Source: JAUWQU01 sp964605095 | GTDB lineage: Bacteria > Planctomycetota > Phycisphaerae > SM23-33 | DNA length: 9,601 bases | Direction of reading: 5' to 3' | Assembly: GCA_964605095.1 (NCBI GenBank) | Contig: CAZSBS010000186.1 | Coordinates: 1 to 9,601 of the forward strand | Program-made: the position numbers and the translations under genes | Notes under the pieces: model-generated | What the model was told of the DNA's origin: nothing | Seen by the model: the letters and a program-made list of their open reading frames with translations, nothing else | Databases searched by the model: none | Shown: one piece after another, positions 1-6,442 of the stretch | Numbering within the stretch: the first letter of the stretch is position 1 | Layout of the letters: every line of letters starts with the position of its first letter

Positions 1-1
1 G

Positions 2-985
2 CCGGTGCAGGCGTTTGCGCGTGTCTGCGAAAAGCCGTGCCTCGTGATTCGCAGCATCGATCTGGGCGTCGGCGAGGTGATTGAAACCACCGAAGACCTG
101 CTGGCCGAAGAGCGGCTCGGCAGCGGTTTCGGCATCGCCCGCGCCGCCTTCCGTCTGGCCGGGTTTGACCCCGCCTTTAACGCATCGGGGCGTGCTACGC
201 CGCTCGATCAGTTTCTTCGAGACACGTTTGGTGGCGGCATCGAGCTGACCCTGCTCGCCGCGATTCCCAAGGGTTCGGGGCTGGGCACCAGCAGCATCAT
301 CGGAGCCGTGATCCTGGCGGTCGTCAATCGCCTGATGGGCCGGGAAATGACGCGCCGCGAACTGTTCCACGGCGTGCTCAGGCTGGAGCAGACTCTCACC
401 ACCGGCGGCGGCTGGCAGGACCAGGTCGGTGGGGCGGTCGACGGCGTGAAACTCGTCACGGCCCGGCCCGGGCTCGTGCCGGACCCGAGCATCCATTATG
501 TCCCCGCCGACGTGCTGGACCCCAAGGCCAACGACGGCTGCACGCTGCTGTATTACACGGGCATCACGCGCCTGGCCAAGAATATCCTCCAGCAGGTCGT
601 GGGGCGATATCTCGCCCGCGACCGCGCCGCCATGGCGACACTGCGGGAGATCCACGCCATGGGTCATCGCGTGGCCGACGCGATGGCGCGAAAGGACCTG
701 CCGGCCTTTGGACGCCTGCTGGCTGAGGCATGGCGGCAGAACAAGCAGCTTGACCCGGATTCCTCCAACGAGCACGTCGAGGAAATGCTTGCCCGCGTCG
801 GCCTGCACATTCACGGCGCCAAGCTGCTCGGCGCCGGCGGCGGGGGGTTCCTGCTGATGGTCTGCCGCGGCGCCGAAGACGCCCGCACCGTGATGCGAAT
901 GCTCGAAGCCGACCCGCCCAACAGCCGCGCGCGGTTCTTCGACTTCGACATCAATCACGAAGGCTGCGCGATTTCGGTGTGCTAG
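2..985 (+). CDS. GHMP-family L-fucokinase (Fkp-like), C-terminal part, 5' end outside window
   Basis: This is the kinase half of an L-fucokinase-type GHMP kinase, which phosphorylates L-fucose at C1 with ATP in cytosolic GDP-fucose salvage. The frame is open to the left edge, so the GTG at position 5 is probably internal. Counting from that GTG, the GHMP ATP-binding motif PKGSGLGTSS is at residues 89-98, GWQDQVGG at 136-143, YYTGITRLAKNIL at 183-195 and the C-terminal glycine-rich motif GAKLLGAGGGGF at 271-282. The YTGITR-AK-IL block and the ending (NPNSRARF-like, then a short beta tail) match what I recall of Bacteroides Fkp. Fkp also has an N-terminal guanylyltransferase domain. Whether this protein has one cannot be seen, so a stand-alone fucokinase or a heptose kinase of the same superfamily remains possible. 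The TAG stop is followed by a 215-nt spacer before the tRNA. Confidence 0.85.
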   Translation, partial: PVQAFARVCEKPCLVIRSIDLGVGEVIETTEDLLAEERLGSGFGIARAAFRLAGFDPAFNASGRATPLDQFLRDTFGGGIELTLLAAIPKGSGLGTSSIIGAVILAVVNRLMGREMTRRELFHGVLRLEQTLTTGGGWQDQVGGAVDGVKLVTARPGLVPDPSIHYVPADVLDPKANDGCTLLYYTGITRLAKNILQQVVGRYLARDRAAMATLREIHAMGHRVADAMARKDLPAFGRLLAEAWRQNKQLDPDSSNEHVEEMLARVGLHIHGAKLLGAGGGGFLLMVCRGAEDARTVMRMLEADPPNSRARFFDFDINHEGCAISVC

Positions 986-1054
986 CGCAGCTTGGGCGGC
1001 TCGTCCTTGGAAAGCTGGCTTCTAATGCGGGTTGCGGTGGTCACGCCGGCTCGC

Positions 1055-1078
1055 GGGGGTCGGATTACGACAATCCCC
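1055..1078 (+). terminator. possible hairpin after the sugar-kinase gene
   Basis: GGGG (1055-1058) plus GTCG (1059-1062) can pair with CGAC (1068-1071) and CCCC (1075-1078), with loop GATTA and a three-base bulge. It lies 70 nt after the kinase stop. There is no T-run after it, so it is at best a weak or factor-dependent terminator, and it may be chance in GC-rich DNA. Confidence 0.2.
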
Positions 1079-1145
1079 GGCGGATTGCCCCTACCAGCCC
1101 AATCGCGGAACCGCCGCCGAAAAACCCGCCGCGCCGCAAAAGCTC

Positions 1146-1175
1146 TTGCGTGATTTGGCCGAAATCCTGTAACAT
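1146..1175 (+). promoter_or_regulatory. candidate sigma-70-type promoter for tRNA-Thr
   Basis: TTGCGT (1146-1151) and TAACAT (1170-1175) are separated by 18 nt and would start transcription about 18 nt before the tRNA. Each box matches the consensus only partly (3/6 and 4/6), so the call rests mainly on position. Confidence 0.35.
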
Positions 1176-1200
1176 GGCTGCCGCGTCATAGTGGCGACGT

Positions 1201-1272
1201 GCCGACATAGCTCAGTGGTAGAGCACAGCTTTCGTAAAGCTGGGGTCGTGGGTTCGACTCCCACCGTCGGCT
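1201..1272 (+). tRNA. tRNA-Thr (anticodon CGU)
   Basis: The cloverleaf can be read directly. The acceptor 5' strand is at 1201-1207 and pairs with 1265-1271 except for one A-C mismatch at the innermost pair. The D arm is GCTC/GAGC with a GG-containing loop. The anticodon stem CAGCT/AGCTG encloses loop TTCGTAA with anticodon CGT at 1233-1235, which reads ACG (threonine). The T arm is GTGGG/CCCAC around TTCGACT. The discriminator base is T at 1272. The 3' CCA is not encoded (TTTCTC follows), so it must be added after transcription. There is no intron. Confidence 0.95.
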
Positions 1273-1311
1273 TTTCTCAAGTTTCATGCGGCAGGGGGCG
1301 GGGGCTCCTAT

Positions 1312-1338
1312 CGCGGAGAACGCCGAGAACGCAGAGAA
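1312..1338 (+). repeat. three tandem 9-nt units (CGCNGAGAA type) before the methyltransferase
   Basis: CGCGGAGAA (1312-1320), CGCCGAGAA (1321-1329) and CGCAGAGAA (1330-1338) are head-to-tail 9-mers differing only at the fourth base. They end 8 nt before the Shine-Dalgarno of the next gene and so lie in its likely leader. The same 9-mer family, in inverted-repeat form, sits inside yraN at 4695-4767. Confidence 0.75.
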
Positions 1339-1359
1339 GACGGTTTAGGGAGTGCCGGC

Positions 1360-3162
1360 ATGACCGAGTGGCAAGGCAAGAATCTTCTGTGCTACGGTGA
1401 CAACCTCGGGTTCCTGACGGACTCGGGCTTGCTGCCCAACGAGTGCGTGGACCTGATCTACCTCGACCCGCCCTTCAACAGCCAGCAGAACTACAACGTC
1501 CTGTTCAAGGAAGTCTCCGGCACGCCCGAGGCTGCGCAGATCAAGGCCTTCGAGGACACGTGGACATGGGACATGGCCGCCAACGAGGCTCTGACCCGCA
1601 TCCACACCGACCCGGCCGTGCCCGCGCCGCTCGTGGAACTCATGAAAACCTTCATGCAGTTCCTCAAACCCTCGCCCATGATGGCCTATCTCGTCCAGAT
1701 GGCTATCCGCCTCGTCCACATGCACCGAGTCCTCAAGCCAACCGGAAGCCTCTACCTTCACTGCGACCCGACGGCGAGCCACTACCTGAAGCTCGTGCTG
1801 GATGGAGTGTTTGGGCCCGGTCGGTTCGTCAACGAGATCTCGTGGAAGCGCACCACAGCCCATTCAGATACCAAGCAGGGGATGCGTCGGTACGGCAAGA
1901 TACGCGACGCGATCCTTTTCTATCGGAAATCCGACGTATGGACGTTCAACCCACAGTTCATCCCCTACTCAGAACAATACCTTGCATCCTTCTATGGGCA
2001 CACGGATGAAGGCGGGGTGCGGTATCAGAAGGCCGATCTCACGGCTGCTCGTCCTGGTGGAGACACCCAGTACGAGTGGCGTATCAAGAAGCGGCGTGGA
2101 AAAGGCCATCATTGGGAGGCGGACCTCGACGACGAGCACCTCAAACCTCGCGCGGGATGGGAGTACAAAGGCCTGCGTCCATACAGCGGGCGCTTCTGGG
2201 CGTACTCGAAGGAGAACATGGCGGCATTCGCGCGACAAGGGGCGATTGTCTACTCAATCGCGGGAATGCCGAGGCTGAAGAAACTGCTCCACGAGATGCC
2301 GGGAGTCTGCCTTCAGGATAGCTGGGATGACATACCGCCGATCGGGGCCAGGGCAGCCGAGCGCCTTGGCTATCCCACGCAGAAACCAATCGAACTGCTC
2401 AAGCGGATCGTCTCTGCCTCCAGCAATCCTGGCGACATGGTGCTTGACCCGTTCTGCGGGTGCGGCACGACGATTGACGCGGTGGAGACGCTGAATCGTG
2501 AGAACCCCAAGTTGCAGCCTCGTACCTGGATCGGGATCGACGTTACGCACCTTTCGATAAACCTGATCAAGCACCGTCTGACGCGGTTCGACCCGCCTCC
2601 GGTTTACGACGTGATCGGCGAGCCGACGAGCGTTTCCGGGGCGGCGGCCCTGGCAGCGCAGGATGCCTACCAGTTCCAGTTCTGGGCGCTGGGTCTGATC
2701 GGGGCGAGGCCCAAGGGCGGGACGAAGAAGAAGGGCGCCGACCAGGGCATCGACGGCGTGCGGTTCTTCGTTGATGAAATCAAGGCCGGGCACCAAGTCA
2801 TCAAGAAGATGCTCGTCCAGGTCAAGAGCGGCAAGGTTTCCAGCAAGGACATTCGCGACCTCGTCGGCACGATGAGCCGCGAGGATGCGGAGTTGGCAGT
2901 GTTCATCACGCTGGCTGAGTCGACGGCGCCGATGAAGCAGGAGGCCGGCTCGGCCGGGATGTATACCTCGCCCTGGGATGGCAGGCCGTACCCCCGTCTG
3001 CAAATACTGACAATCAAGGGCCTTCTTGCCGACCCGTACTGCCCCAACCCGCGCTGCCTGCTGGTGCCTGGTGGCCTCACCAGCCGGCACACTCTTCCCG
3101 AGCCGCCGAAGCACAAAGGCAAGGCGGCAAACCAAAGCAAGTTGTTCAAACCCGAGCCGTGA
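1360..3162 (+). CDS. site-specific DNA methyltransferase fused to Mrr-like nuclease domain
   Basis: A 600-aa protein that should methylate an amino group of adenine (or cytosine) in a specific DNA site using S-adenosylmethionine. The catalytic motif DPPF is at residues 36-39 (context DLIYLDPPFN). The SAM-binding FxGxG-like motif DPFCGCGTT comes later, at 363-371, after TQKP at 340-343. This order (IV before I) defines the beta class, as in type III Mod subunits and many N6-adenine enzymes. Residues about 430-560 look like a separate PD-(D/E)XK domain of the Mrr type: GADQGIDG at 459-466 and QVKSG at 487-491 supply the Asp and the Q-x-K pair, and the block ends with a predicted strand-helix (PRLQILTIKGLL). 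Modification and cleavage may thus lie in one chain. The start ATG has a good ribosome site, AGGGAG, at 1347-1352. No separate restriction or specificity gene adjoins it. The target site is unknown. Confidence 0.9.
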   Translation: MTEWQGKNLLCYGDNLGFLTDSGLLPNECVDLIYLDPPFNSQQNYNVLFKEVSGTPEAAQIKAFEDTWTWDMAANEALTRIHTDPAVPAPLVELMKTFMQFLKPSPMMAYLVQMAIRLVHMHRVLKPTGSLYLHCDPTASHYLKLVLDGVFGPGRFVNEISWKRTTAHSDTKQGMRRYGKIRDAILFYRKSDVWTFNPQFIPYSEQYLASFYGHTDEGGVRYQKADLTAARPGGDTQYEWRIKKRRGKGHHWEADLDDEHLKPRAGWEYKGLRPYSGRFWAYSKENMAAFARQGAIVYSIAGMPRLKKLLHEMPGVCLQDSWDDIPPIGARAAERLGYPTQKPIELLKRIVSASSNPGDMVLDPFCGCGTTIDAVETLNRENPKLQPRTWIGIDVTHLSINLIKHRLTRFDPPPVYDVIGEPTSVSGAAALAAQDAYQFQFWALGLIGARPKGGTKKKGADQGIDGVRFFVDEIKAGHQVIKKMLVQVKSGKVSSKDIRDLVGTMSREDAELAVFITLAESTAPMKQEAGSAGMYTSPWDGRPYPRLQILTIKGLLADPYCPNPRCLLVPGGLTSRHTLPEPPKHKGKAANQSKLFKPEP

Positions 3163-3202
3163 CACGCGGGGCTGTCGGAACCGCCAGTCGGAAGCGCCGG
3201 GC

Positions 3203-3231
3203 TTGGGCAAATGATCGTATTGGGGTAGAAT
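3203..3231 (+). promoter_or_regulatory. promoter giving a probably leaderless mRNA for the zinc-ribbon gene
   Basis: TTGGGC (3203-3208) and TAGAAT (3226-3231, 5/6 match to the -10 consensus) are 17 nt apart. The expected start site, about 7 nt after the -10 box, falls on the ATG at 3238. There is no room for a normal Shine-Dalgarno between -10 box and ATG. Confidence 0.5.
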
Positions 3232-3237
3232 AGGGCA

Positions 3238-3990
3238 ATGGACCATCCGCGAGAGGACATCGAGCAGGCACAATTGGAGCTTCAGCAGAGCATCGGCGCC
3301 GTTGTCGAGTGGGACGAATCCTGCGAAGCCGCCGCCGGCGAGTTTGTCAGGCGACTGCTTGATGTCGGCATTGAGCAGCTGGAGATCATGCGCCGGCTTT
3401 GCACGGCCGGGGTTTCCAGATATGGGGCCACCGAGTTGCTGGGGGCTGCGATAAATGCCAAGTTAAGCGACGAAAAGCAGGCCGAGGAGGCCGAGTTGGC
3501 CGGTGCGACGCCCGTTTGCCCGCACTGCCTTGCCCCGCTTGGACAGTTTGACCATTTCTGCCCGAAGTGCGCAGGGCCCGTAACTGCCTTCGCCTCGGTG
3601 GATCCTATGGGTCAGATATACTCCGCCGGGCGGGCGTACAGGCTGGCCGCCACGGACAAAAAGCCCAAGGGCGTCGTGGTACTGGCGATGTGGCTGATCT
3701 TCGGGCCGTCGCTGCTGAGCCTGCTTTGGATGCTGTCCATGTTCGTTTCATCCTGGGTGCTGATCTCCCCTGGGTACGGTCGAATTGAGCCAGCAGACGC
3801 GACCGTCCAGGCCATAGGGCTGATTCTCATTTCCGGCGCATTTGTCCTGTGCTCCGCCATTCTCTGGAAAGTGACGGCCCACTGGCTCCAGTCGCGGTGC
3901 CAAGCCGCGGACGATGGGCAGGCGGACGACGGTTTGGCAGGTGACGATGGGCAGGATGATGACCGGCAGGTGGAAGCGAGAGATCAATAA
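3238..3990 (+). CDS. zinc-ribbon protein with two membrane segments, unknown function
   Basis: A 250-aa protein of no known function. Residues 1-85 are polar and helical with no membrane segment. A double-CxxC zinc ribbon follows: CPHC at 94-97 and CPKC at 108-111. Next comes a short PVTAFASVDPMGQIYSAG linker. There are two hydrophobic spans, about 145-175 (long enough for one span, perhaps a hairpin) and about 190-211. The last 30 residues are strongly acidic (DDGQADDG and similar), coded by an imperfect direct repeat of GACGATGGGCAGG at 3910-3922 and 3943-3955. Zinc ribbons attached to a small membrane domain are common among planctomycete-type hypothetical proteins; a membrane-bound sensor or adaptor role is only a guess. 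The ATG sits 6 nt after a -10-like box and has no clear ribosome site, consistent with leaderless translation. It converges with yraN. Confidence 0.75.
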   Translation: MDHPREDIEQAQLELQQSIGAVVEWDESCEAAAGEFVRRLLDVGIEQLEIMRRLCTAGVSRYGATELLGAAINAKLSDEKQAEEAELAGATPVCPHCLAPLGQFDHFCPKCAGPVTAFASVDPMGQIYSAGRAYRLAATDKKPKGVVVLAMWLIFGPSLLSLLWMLSMFVSSWVLISPGYGRIEPADATVQAIGLILISGAFVLCSAILWKVTAHWLQSRCQAADDGQADDGLAGDDGQDDDRQVEARDQ

Positions 3991-4299
3991 TCGGCCGCGG
4001 GGGCGAGGCGTCAAGGGCGGGGATCACCCTCACCCGGCCCTGAAGGGCCACCCTCCCCCGTCAAGGGGGAGGGGTTTAAAGAAGAACCAGCCGCGCGGCC
4101 ATCGAATGATGCCCCGGCGGGGCGGAGGATGCCGGGCGGCGGGAGATGGGGGAGTTCCTTTGCCCGCTCCGGGGCAAGAAGCAGATATTCCTATCGGGTT
4201 TCCACGGGTTCCGCAACCCCCAGAGCGGTGTCGCTCCACCCGCGGCTACATTCCCCGGCCCCGCCGGGGCCGAGAGGCCGGTGCTTTGCCCGCCGGCCG
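3991..4299. other. convergent intergenic region with hairpins and repeat-like DNA
   Basis: This is the gap between two converging genes. No reading frame here looks like a conserved protein. It holds the paired hairpins at 4036-4073, a GCCCC/GGGGC hairpin at 4111-4123 and a 7-bp stem at 4256-4262/4266-4272 lying 28 nt after the yraN stop. The part from about 4180 to 4275 resembles GC-rich dispersed repeat DNA that I associate with planctomycete-like genomes, but this is recollection, and only a genome-wide search would show it. Confidence 0.5.
4036..4073. terminator. two adjacent hairpins between converging genes, possible two-way terminator
   Basis: GGCCC (4036-4040) pairs with GGGCC (4045-4049) around TGAA. 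CCCTCCCCC (4051-4059) pairs perfectly with GGGGGAGGG (4065-4073) around GTCAA. TTTAAA follows on the + side, but there is no long T-run on either strand. Position between two converging genes favours a terminator; the sequence also resembles common dispersed hairpin repeats. Confidence 0.45.
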
Positions 4300-4812
4300 T
4301 CAGAACGCGTTTGGGATATGGCGAACCGTTGGTTTTTGGCCCGGCGGGGCAATCACGGCCACGACGTCGTAGCGGGTGAGGTAGCCCTTGGCGGGGTAAT
4401 GGCGGAGGTAGTATCGGGCGGCCTGGGCGACCTGGTTTCGTTTGTGGGCGTCGATTGCGGACTGCGGCCCGGCGGGGGTTTCGGCGGCGCGGGTTTTTAC
4501 CTCGACGAAGACTATCGTCTCGGCCTGGCTGGTTCGGCGCGTGGAGGGGTCGAGGGCTATGATGTCGATTTCGCCGCCGGGGCAGCGGTAGTTTCGGGCG
4601 AGGATTTTCATCCCGGCCTTCTTCAGGCAGCGGCAGGCGAAGGTTTCACCGCGGTTGCCAAGGGCTTTGGTGGGGCTTGCGGCGGGGGATTTCAACGCGG
4701 AGAGAGCAGACAGCGCGGAGGAGAAAACAGAAAACAATTTCTTCTCAGCGATCTCAGCGCCCTCTGCGAGAGACCTTTTCTTGGTTCGCCCGAAAGGCCA
4801 CCACCATGCCAT
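4300..4812 (-). CDS. yraN: YraN/UPF0102 family protein with in-frame repeat insertion
   Basis: A small predicted nuclease-fold protein of the UPF0102 (YraN) family; its exact role is not settled. Core motifs are GNRGE at residues 52-56, ILARNYR at 70-76, GEIDIIA at 80-86 and FVEVKTR at 102-108. E81, D83, E104 and K106 form the PD-(D/E)XK-like set. The core ends with a typical beta strand pair (YDVVAVIAP). The family core usually starts within 10-20 residues of the N-terminus, but here 51 residues precede it. Residues 14-42 (AEGAEIAEKKLF... ALSALSALK) are encoded by the 9-nt-unit inverted repeat at 4695-4767. An alternative start after the repeat is not evident: no ATG, GTG or TTG with a good ribosome site is seen between repeat and core. 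The gene starts 17 nt after rplS and is the last gene of the operon. Confidence 0.88.
   Translation of the reverse strand: MAWWWPFGRTKKRSLAEGAEIAEKKLFSVFSSALSALSALKSPAASPTKALGNRGETFACRCLKKAGMKILARNYRCPGGEIDIIALDPSTRRTSQAETIVFVEVKTRAAETPAGPQSAIDAHKRNQVAQAARYYLRHYPAKGYLTRYDVVAVIAPPGQKPTVRHIPNAF
4695..4767 (-). repeat. 9-nt-unit inverted repeat inside yraN
   Basis: The left arm on + is three 9-mers at 4695-4721 (CGCGGAGAG, AGCAGACAG, CGCGGAGGA). The right arm, 4741-4767, reads TTCTCAGCG, ATCTCAGCG, CCCTCTGCG, whose complement is the same unit type (CGCAGAGGG, CGCTGAGAT, CGCTGAGAA). An AT-richer middle (about 4722-4740) joins them, so the element can fold into a long imperfect hairpin. Its units match those at 1312-1338. 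It is in frame with yraN and without stops. Confidence 0.75.
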
Positions 4813-4829
4813 TGCGGGTTGCCTTTGCC

Positions 4830-5234
4830 TTACTCGTTGGCTGGGGCTTCGGTGGGCAGGGCGGCATCGAGGCCCTTGGCCTTGGCTCGCTTTACTTCCC
4901 TTAGGCGCGTGGCTTTGCCGACGCGGTCGCGGAGGAAGTAGAGCTTGGCCCGGCGGACCTTGCCGTGGCGGACGATGTCGACCTGGCCGACGCGGGGGCT
5001 GTGAATGGGGAACGTCCGCTCGACGCCTTCATTGTTGACGATGCGGCGAACCGTGAACGTCTCGGAAATGCCCGAGCCGCGACGGCCTATCACCGTGCCG
5101 GTGAAGATCTGGACGCGCTCCTTGTCGCCCTCGACGATCTTGCAATGGACGCCGACGGTGTCGCCGATATCGAACTTCGGCAAATCCTTCTTGGTGCTGC
5201 CCGCGACGGCCTTGCTCATCAATTCCTGACTCAC
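4830..5234 (-). CDS. rplS: 50S ribosomal protein L19
   Basis: L19 sits at the 30S-50S interface of the ribosome. The 134-aa protein shows the family blocks in order: KDLPKFDIGDTVGVHCKIVEG at residues 16-36, RVQIFTGTVIGRRGSGISETFTVRR from residue 40, GVERTFPIHSPRV from about 70 and VRRAKLYFLRDRVGKATRLRE near 93-113, with a short variable tail. It starts at GTG (5234-5232), preceded by GGGAGA with 6 nt spacing. An ATG five codons later, with AGGA before it, is a possible second choice. It lies 54 nt after trmD and 17 nt before yraN in the same operon. Confidence 0.97.
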   Translation of the reverse strand: MSQELMSKAVAGSTKKDLPKFDIGDTVGVHCKIVEGDKERVQIFTGTVIGRRGSGISETFTVRRIVNNEGVERTFPIHSPRVGQVDIVRHGKVRRAKLYFLRDRVGKATRLREVKRAKAKGLDAALPTEAPANE

Positions 5235-5288
5235 GATGCTTCTCCCGCGATTCTGGGGCCCATGCTCATCGCTCGCTCGCGACGAGGC

Positions 5289-6050
5289 TCAGGCCTCTTG
5301 GTCCGGATGTTCCCTGACGTACTCTTCCCAGAGGTCCGCCCGACGCTCACGCGTCCGCTTACGAGCCTGCTCGGCCCGCCAGGCGGTTATCCTCGCGTGG
5401 TCGCCGTTGAGCAGAACCTCCGGCACCTGCATTCCGCGAAACTCTCGCGGCCTTGTGTATTGCGGATACTCCAGCAAACCCGTGCTGAAGGATTCCTCAT
5501 GCGTCGACTCATCTTTTCCCAAGGCGCCTCTCTGGAGCCTTGCAACCGCGTCCACCAGGGCCATGGCGGCAATCTCGCCGCCGGAAAGAACGAAGTCGCC
5601 GATGCTTATTTCATCATCCGCCAGGCCCTGGCGGATTCGCTCATCGAAGCCCTCATAGTGCCCGGCGATTATTATCAGCCTGTCCTGCCCGGCCAGCTCA
5701 GCCGCCATCGCCTGGGTCAGGGGCCTGCCCTGGGGCGTCATCAGCAGCACCCTGCCCTTTGGCATATCTTTTTGCAAACCTTGCAAACCGTGCAAGTCTT
5801 GCAAATCCGGCTCAGCGGCCCGCACATGTTCGACGGCGTCGAAGACCGGCTGGCACATCAGCACCATTCCAGGCCCGCCGCCGAAGGGTGCATCGTCCAC
5901 CGAGCCGTACCTGTTCAGGGCGAAGTCCCGGATGTTGGTCAGTTGGATATCGACCAGTCCGCGTTGGCAAGCCCTTCCGACGATGCTTGTCGTGCGGAAC
6001 GCATCGAACATCTCGGGAAACAGCGTGAGGATGTCAATGCGAAGAGCCAT
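5289..6050 (-). CDS. trmD: tRNA (guanine-N1)-methyltransferase TrmD, with a 12-aa repeat insert
   Basis: TrmD methylates N1 of G37 beside the anticodon of certain tRNAs and helps keep the reading frame. The 253-aa protein starts at ATG 6050-6048 (MALRIDILTLFPEMF). The frame is open for another 293 codons upstream but that stretch is not TrmD and crosses rpsP on the same strand. Family motifs: DDAPFGGGPGMVL at 52-64, SPQGR-like TPQGRP at 105-110, AGHYEGFDERI at 129-139, SIGDFVLSGGE at 149-159, the catalytic-type Asp in LVDAVARL at 165-172, and EYPQYTRP at 194-201. The trefoil-knot SAM site is complete. Residues 82-93 (DLQDLHGLQGLQ) are four 9-nt DNA repeats translated in frame, lengthening the loop before the TPQGR strand compared with E. 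coli TrmD. No strong ribosome site is visible; it begins 47 nt after rpsP. Confidence 0.96.
   Translation of the reverse strand: MALRIDILTLFPEMFDAFRTTSIVGRACQRGLVDIQLTNIRDFALNRYGSVDDAPFGGGPGMVLMCQPVFDAVEHVRAAEPDLQDLHGLQGLQKDMPKGRVLLMTPQGRPLTQAMAAELAGQDRLIIIAGHYEGFDERIRQGLADDEISIGDFVLSGGEIAAMALVDAVARLQRGALGKDESTHEESFSTGLLEYPQYTRPREFRGMQVPEVLLNGDHARITAWRAEQARKRTRERRADLWEEYVREHPDQEA
5772..5807 (-). repeat. four tandem 9-nt units inside trmD
   Basis: On + the units are TTGCAAACC (5772-5780), TTGCAAACC (5781-5789), GTGCAAGTC (5790-5798) and TTGCAAATC (5799-5807). On the coding strand each is three codons, giving DLQ, DLH, GLQ and GLQ. Two units are identical and the others differ at one to three positions. 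They are unlike the GC-rich codon use of the rest of trmD. Confidence 0.9.
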
Positions 6051-6097
6051 TGGCGTCGTCGGGTTTGTGCGAGTGCTCCCGGCCGGGGCGCGGCGGA

Positions 6098-6352
6098 CTA
6101 CTTTGCCGCTATCCCCTGCTGCTTGAGCATGTTGCGCACGGTGTCGGACGCCTGGGCGCCGACCTTCAGCCAGTACTCCACCCTTTCGCGATTGATGGAG
6201 GTCTGCTGTTCCGCCGTCTTGGCGTGGGGGTCGTACCAGCCCAGTTCCTCGACCACTCGCCCGTCGCGCGGGCTTCGGCCATCCATCGCGCTGAGGCGGA
6301 AGAAGCTGCGATGCCTCCGCCCCATCTTCTTCAGTCTTAGTCTCACAGCCAC
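6098..6352 (-). CDS. rpsP: 30S ribosomal protein S16
   Basis: S16 is a small-subunit protein needed for 30S assembly. The 84-aa protein starts MAVRLRLKKMGRRHRSFFRLSA, the usual S16 opening, and continues with the DGR/EELGWYDP block (residues 30-42), a RVEYWLKVGAQ segment (57-67) and ASDTVRNMLKQ (68-78). I place the start at GTG 6352-6350 because the conserved sequence begins there and GGAGAGAG (6358-6365 on the minus strand) stands 5 nt before it. A longer frame from 6442 adds 30 residues not typical of S16. It is the first gene of the operon rpsP-trmD-rplS-yraN. Confidence 0.96.
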   Translation of the reverse strand: MAVRLRLKKMGRRHRSFFRLSAMDGRSPRDGRVVEELGWYDPHAKTAEQQTSINRERVEYWLKVGAQASDTVRNMLKQQGIAAK

Positions 6353-6436
6353 GAAAGCTCTCTCCAACAGTAGCCCCCGGCGGGCACGGGCAAAACCCTT
6401 CGGGGGGCAGGTGGCAATCCTTGTCAACTTTGCGAA
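6353..6436 (-). other. structured leader of the rpsP operon
   Basis: The stretch between predicted promoter and rpsP start contains GCCCCC and GGGGGC runs (around 6374-6412) that could pair around an inner GGG/CCC stem. A translational-control role would fit ribosomal-protein operons, but nothing matches a leader motif I know. Confidence 0.25.
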
Positions 6437-6442
6437 CCGCAT

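Noticed and set aside
1201..1360. Integration site of a genomic island at the tRNA-Thr gene
   Set aside because: I looked for a second copy of the tRNA 3' end downstream and for an integrase gene and found neither in the window.
2254..3273. Minus-strand open frame of 339 codons
   Set aside because: It is antisense to the methyltransferase, has no family motifs and is a shadow of GC-rich codons.
4129..4941. + strand frame of 270 codons
   Set aside because: It is antisense to yraN and rplS and has no recognisable protein motif.
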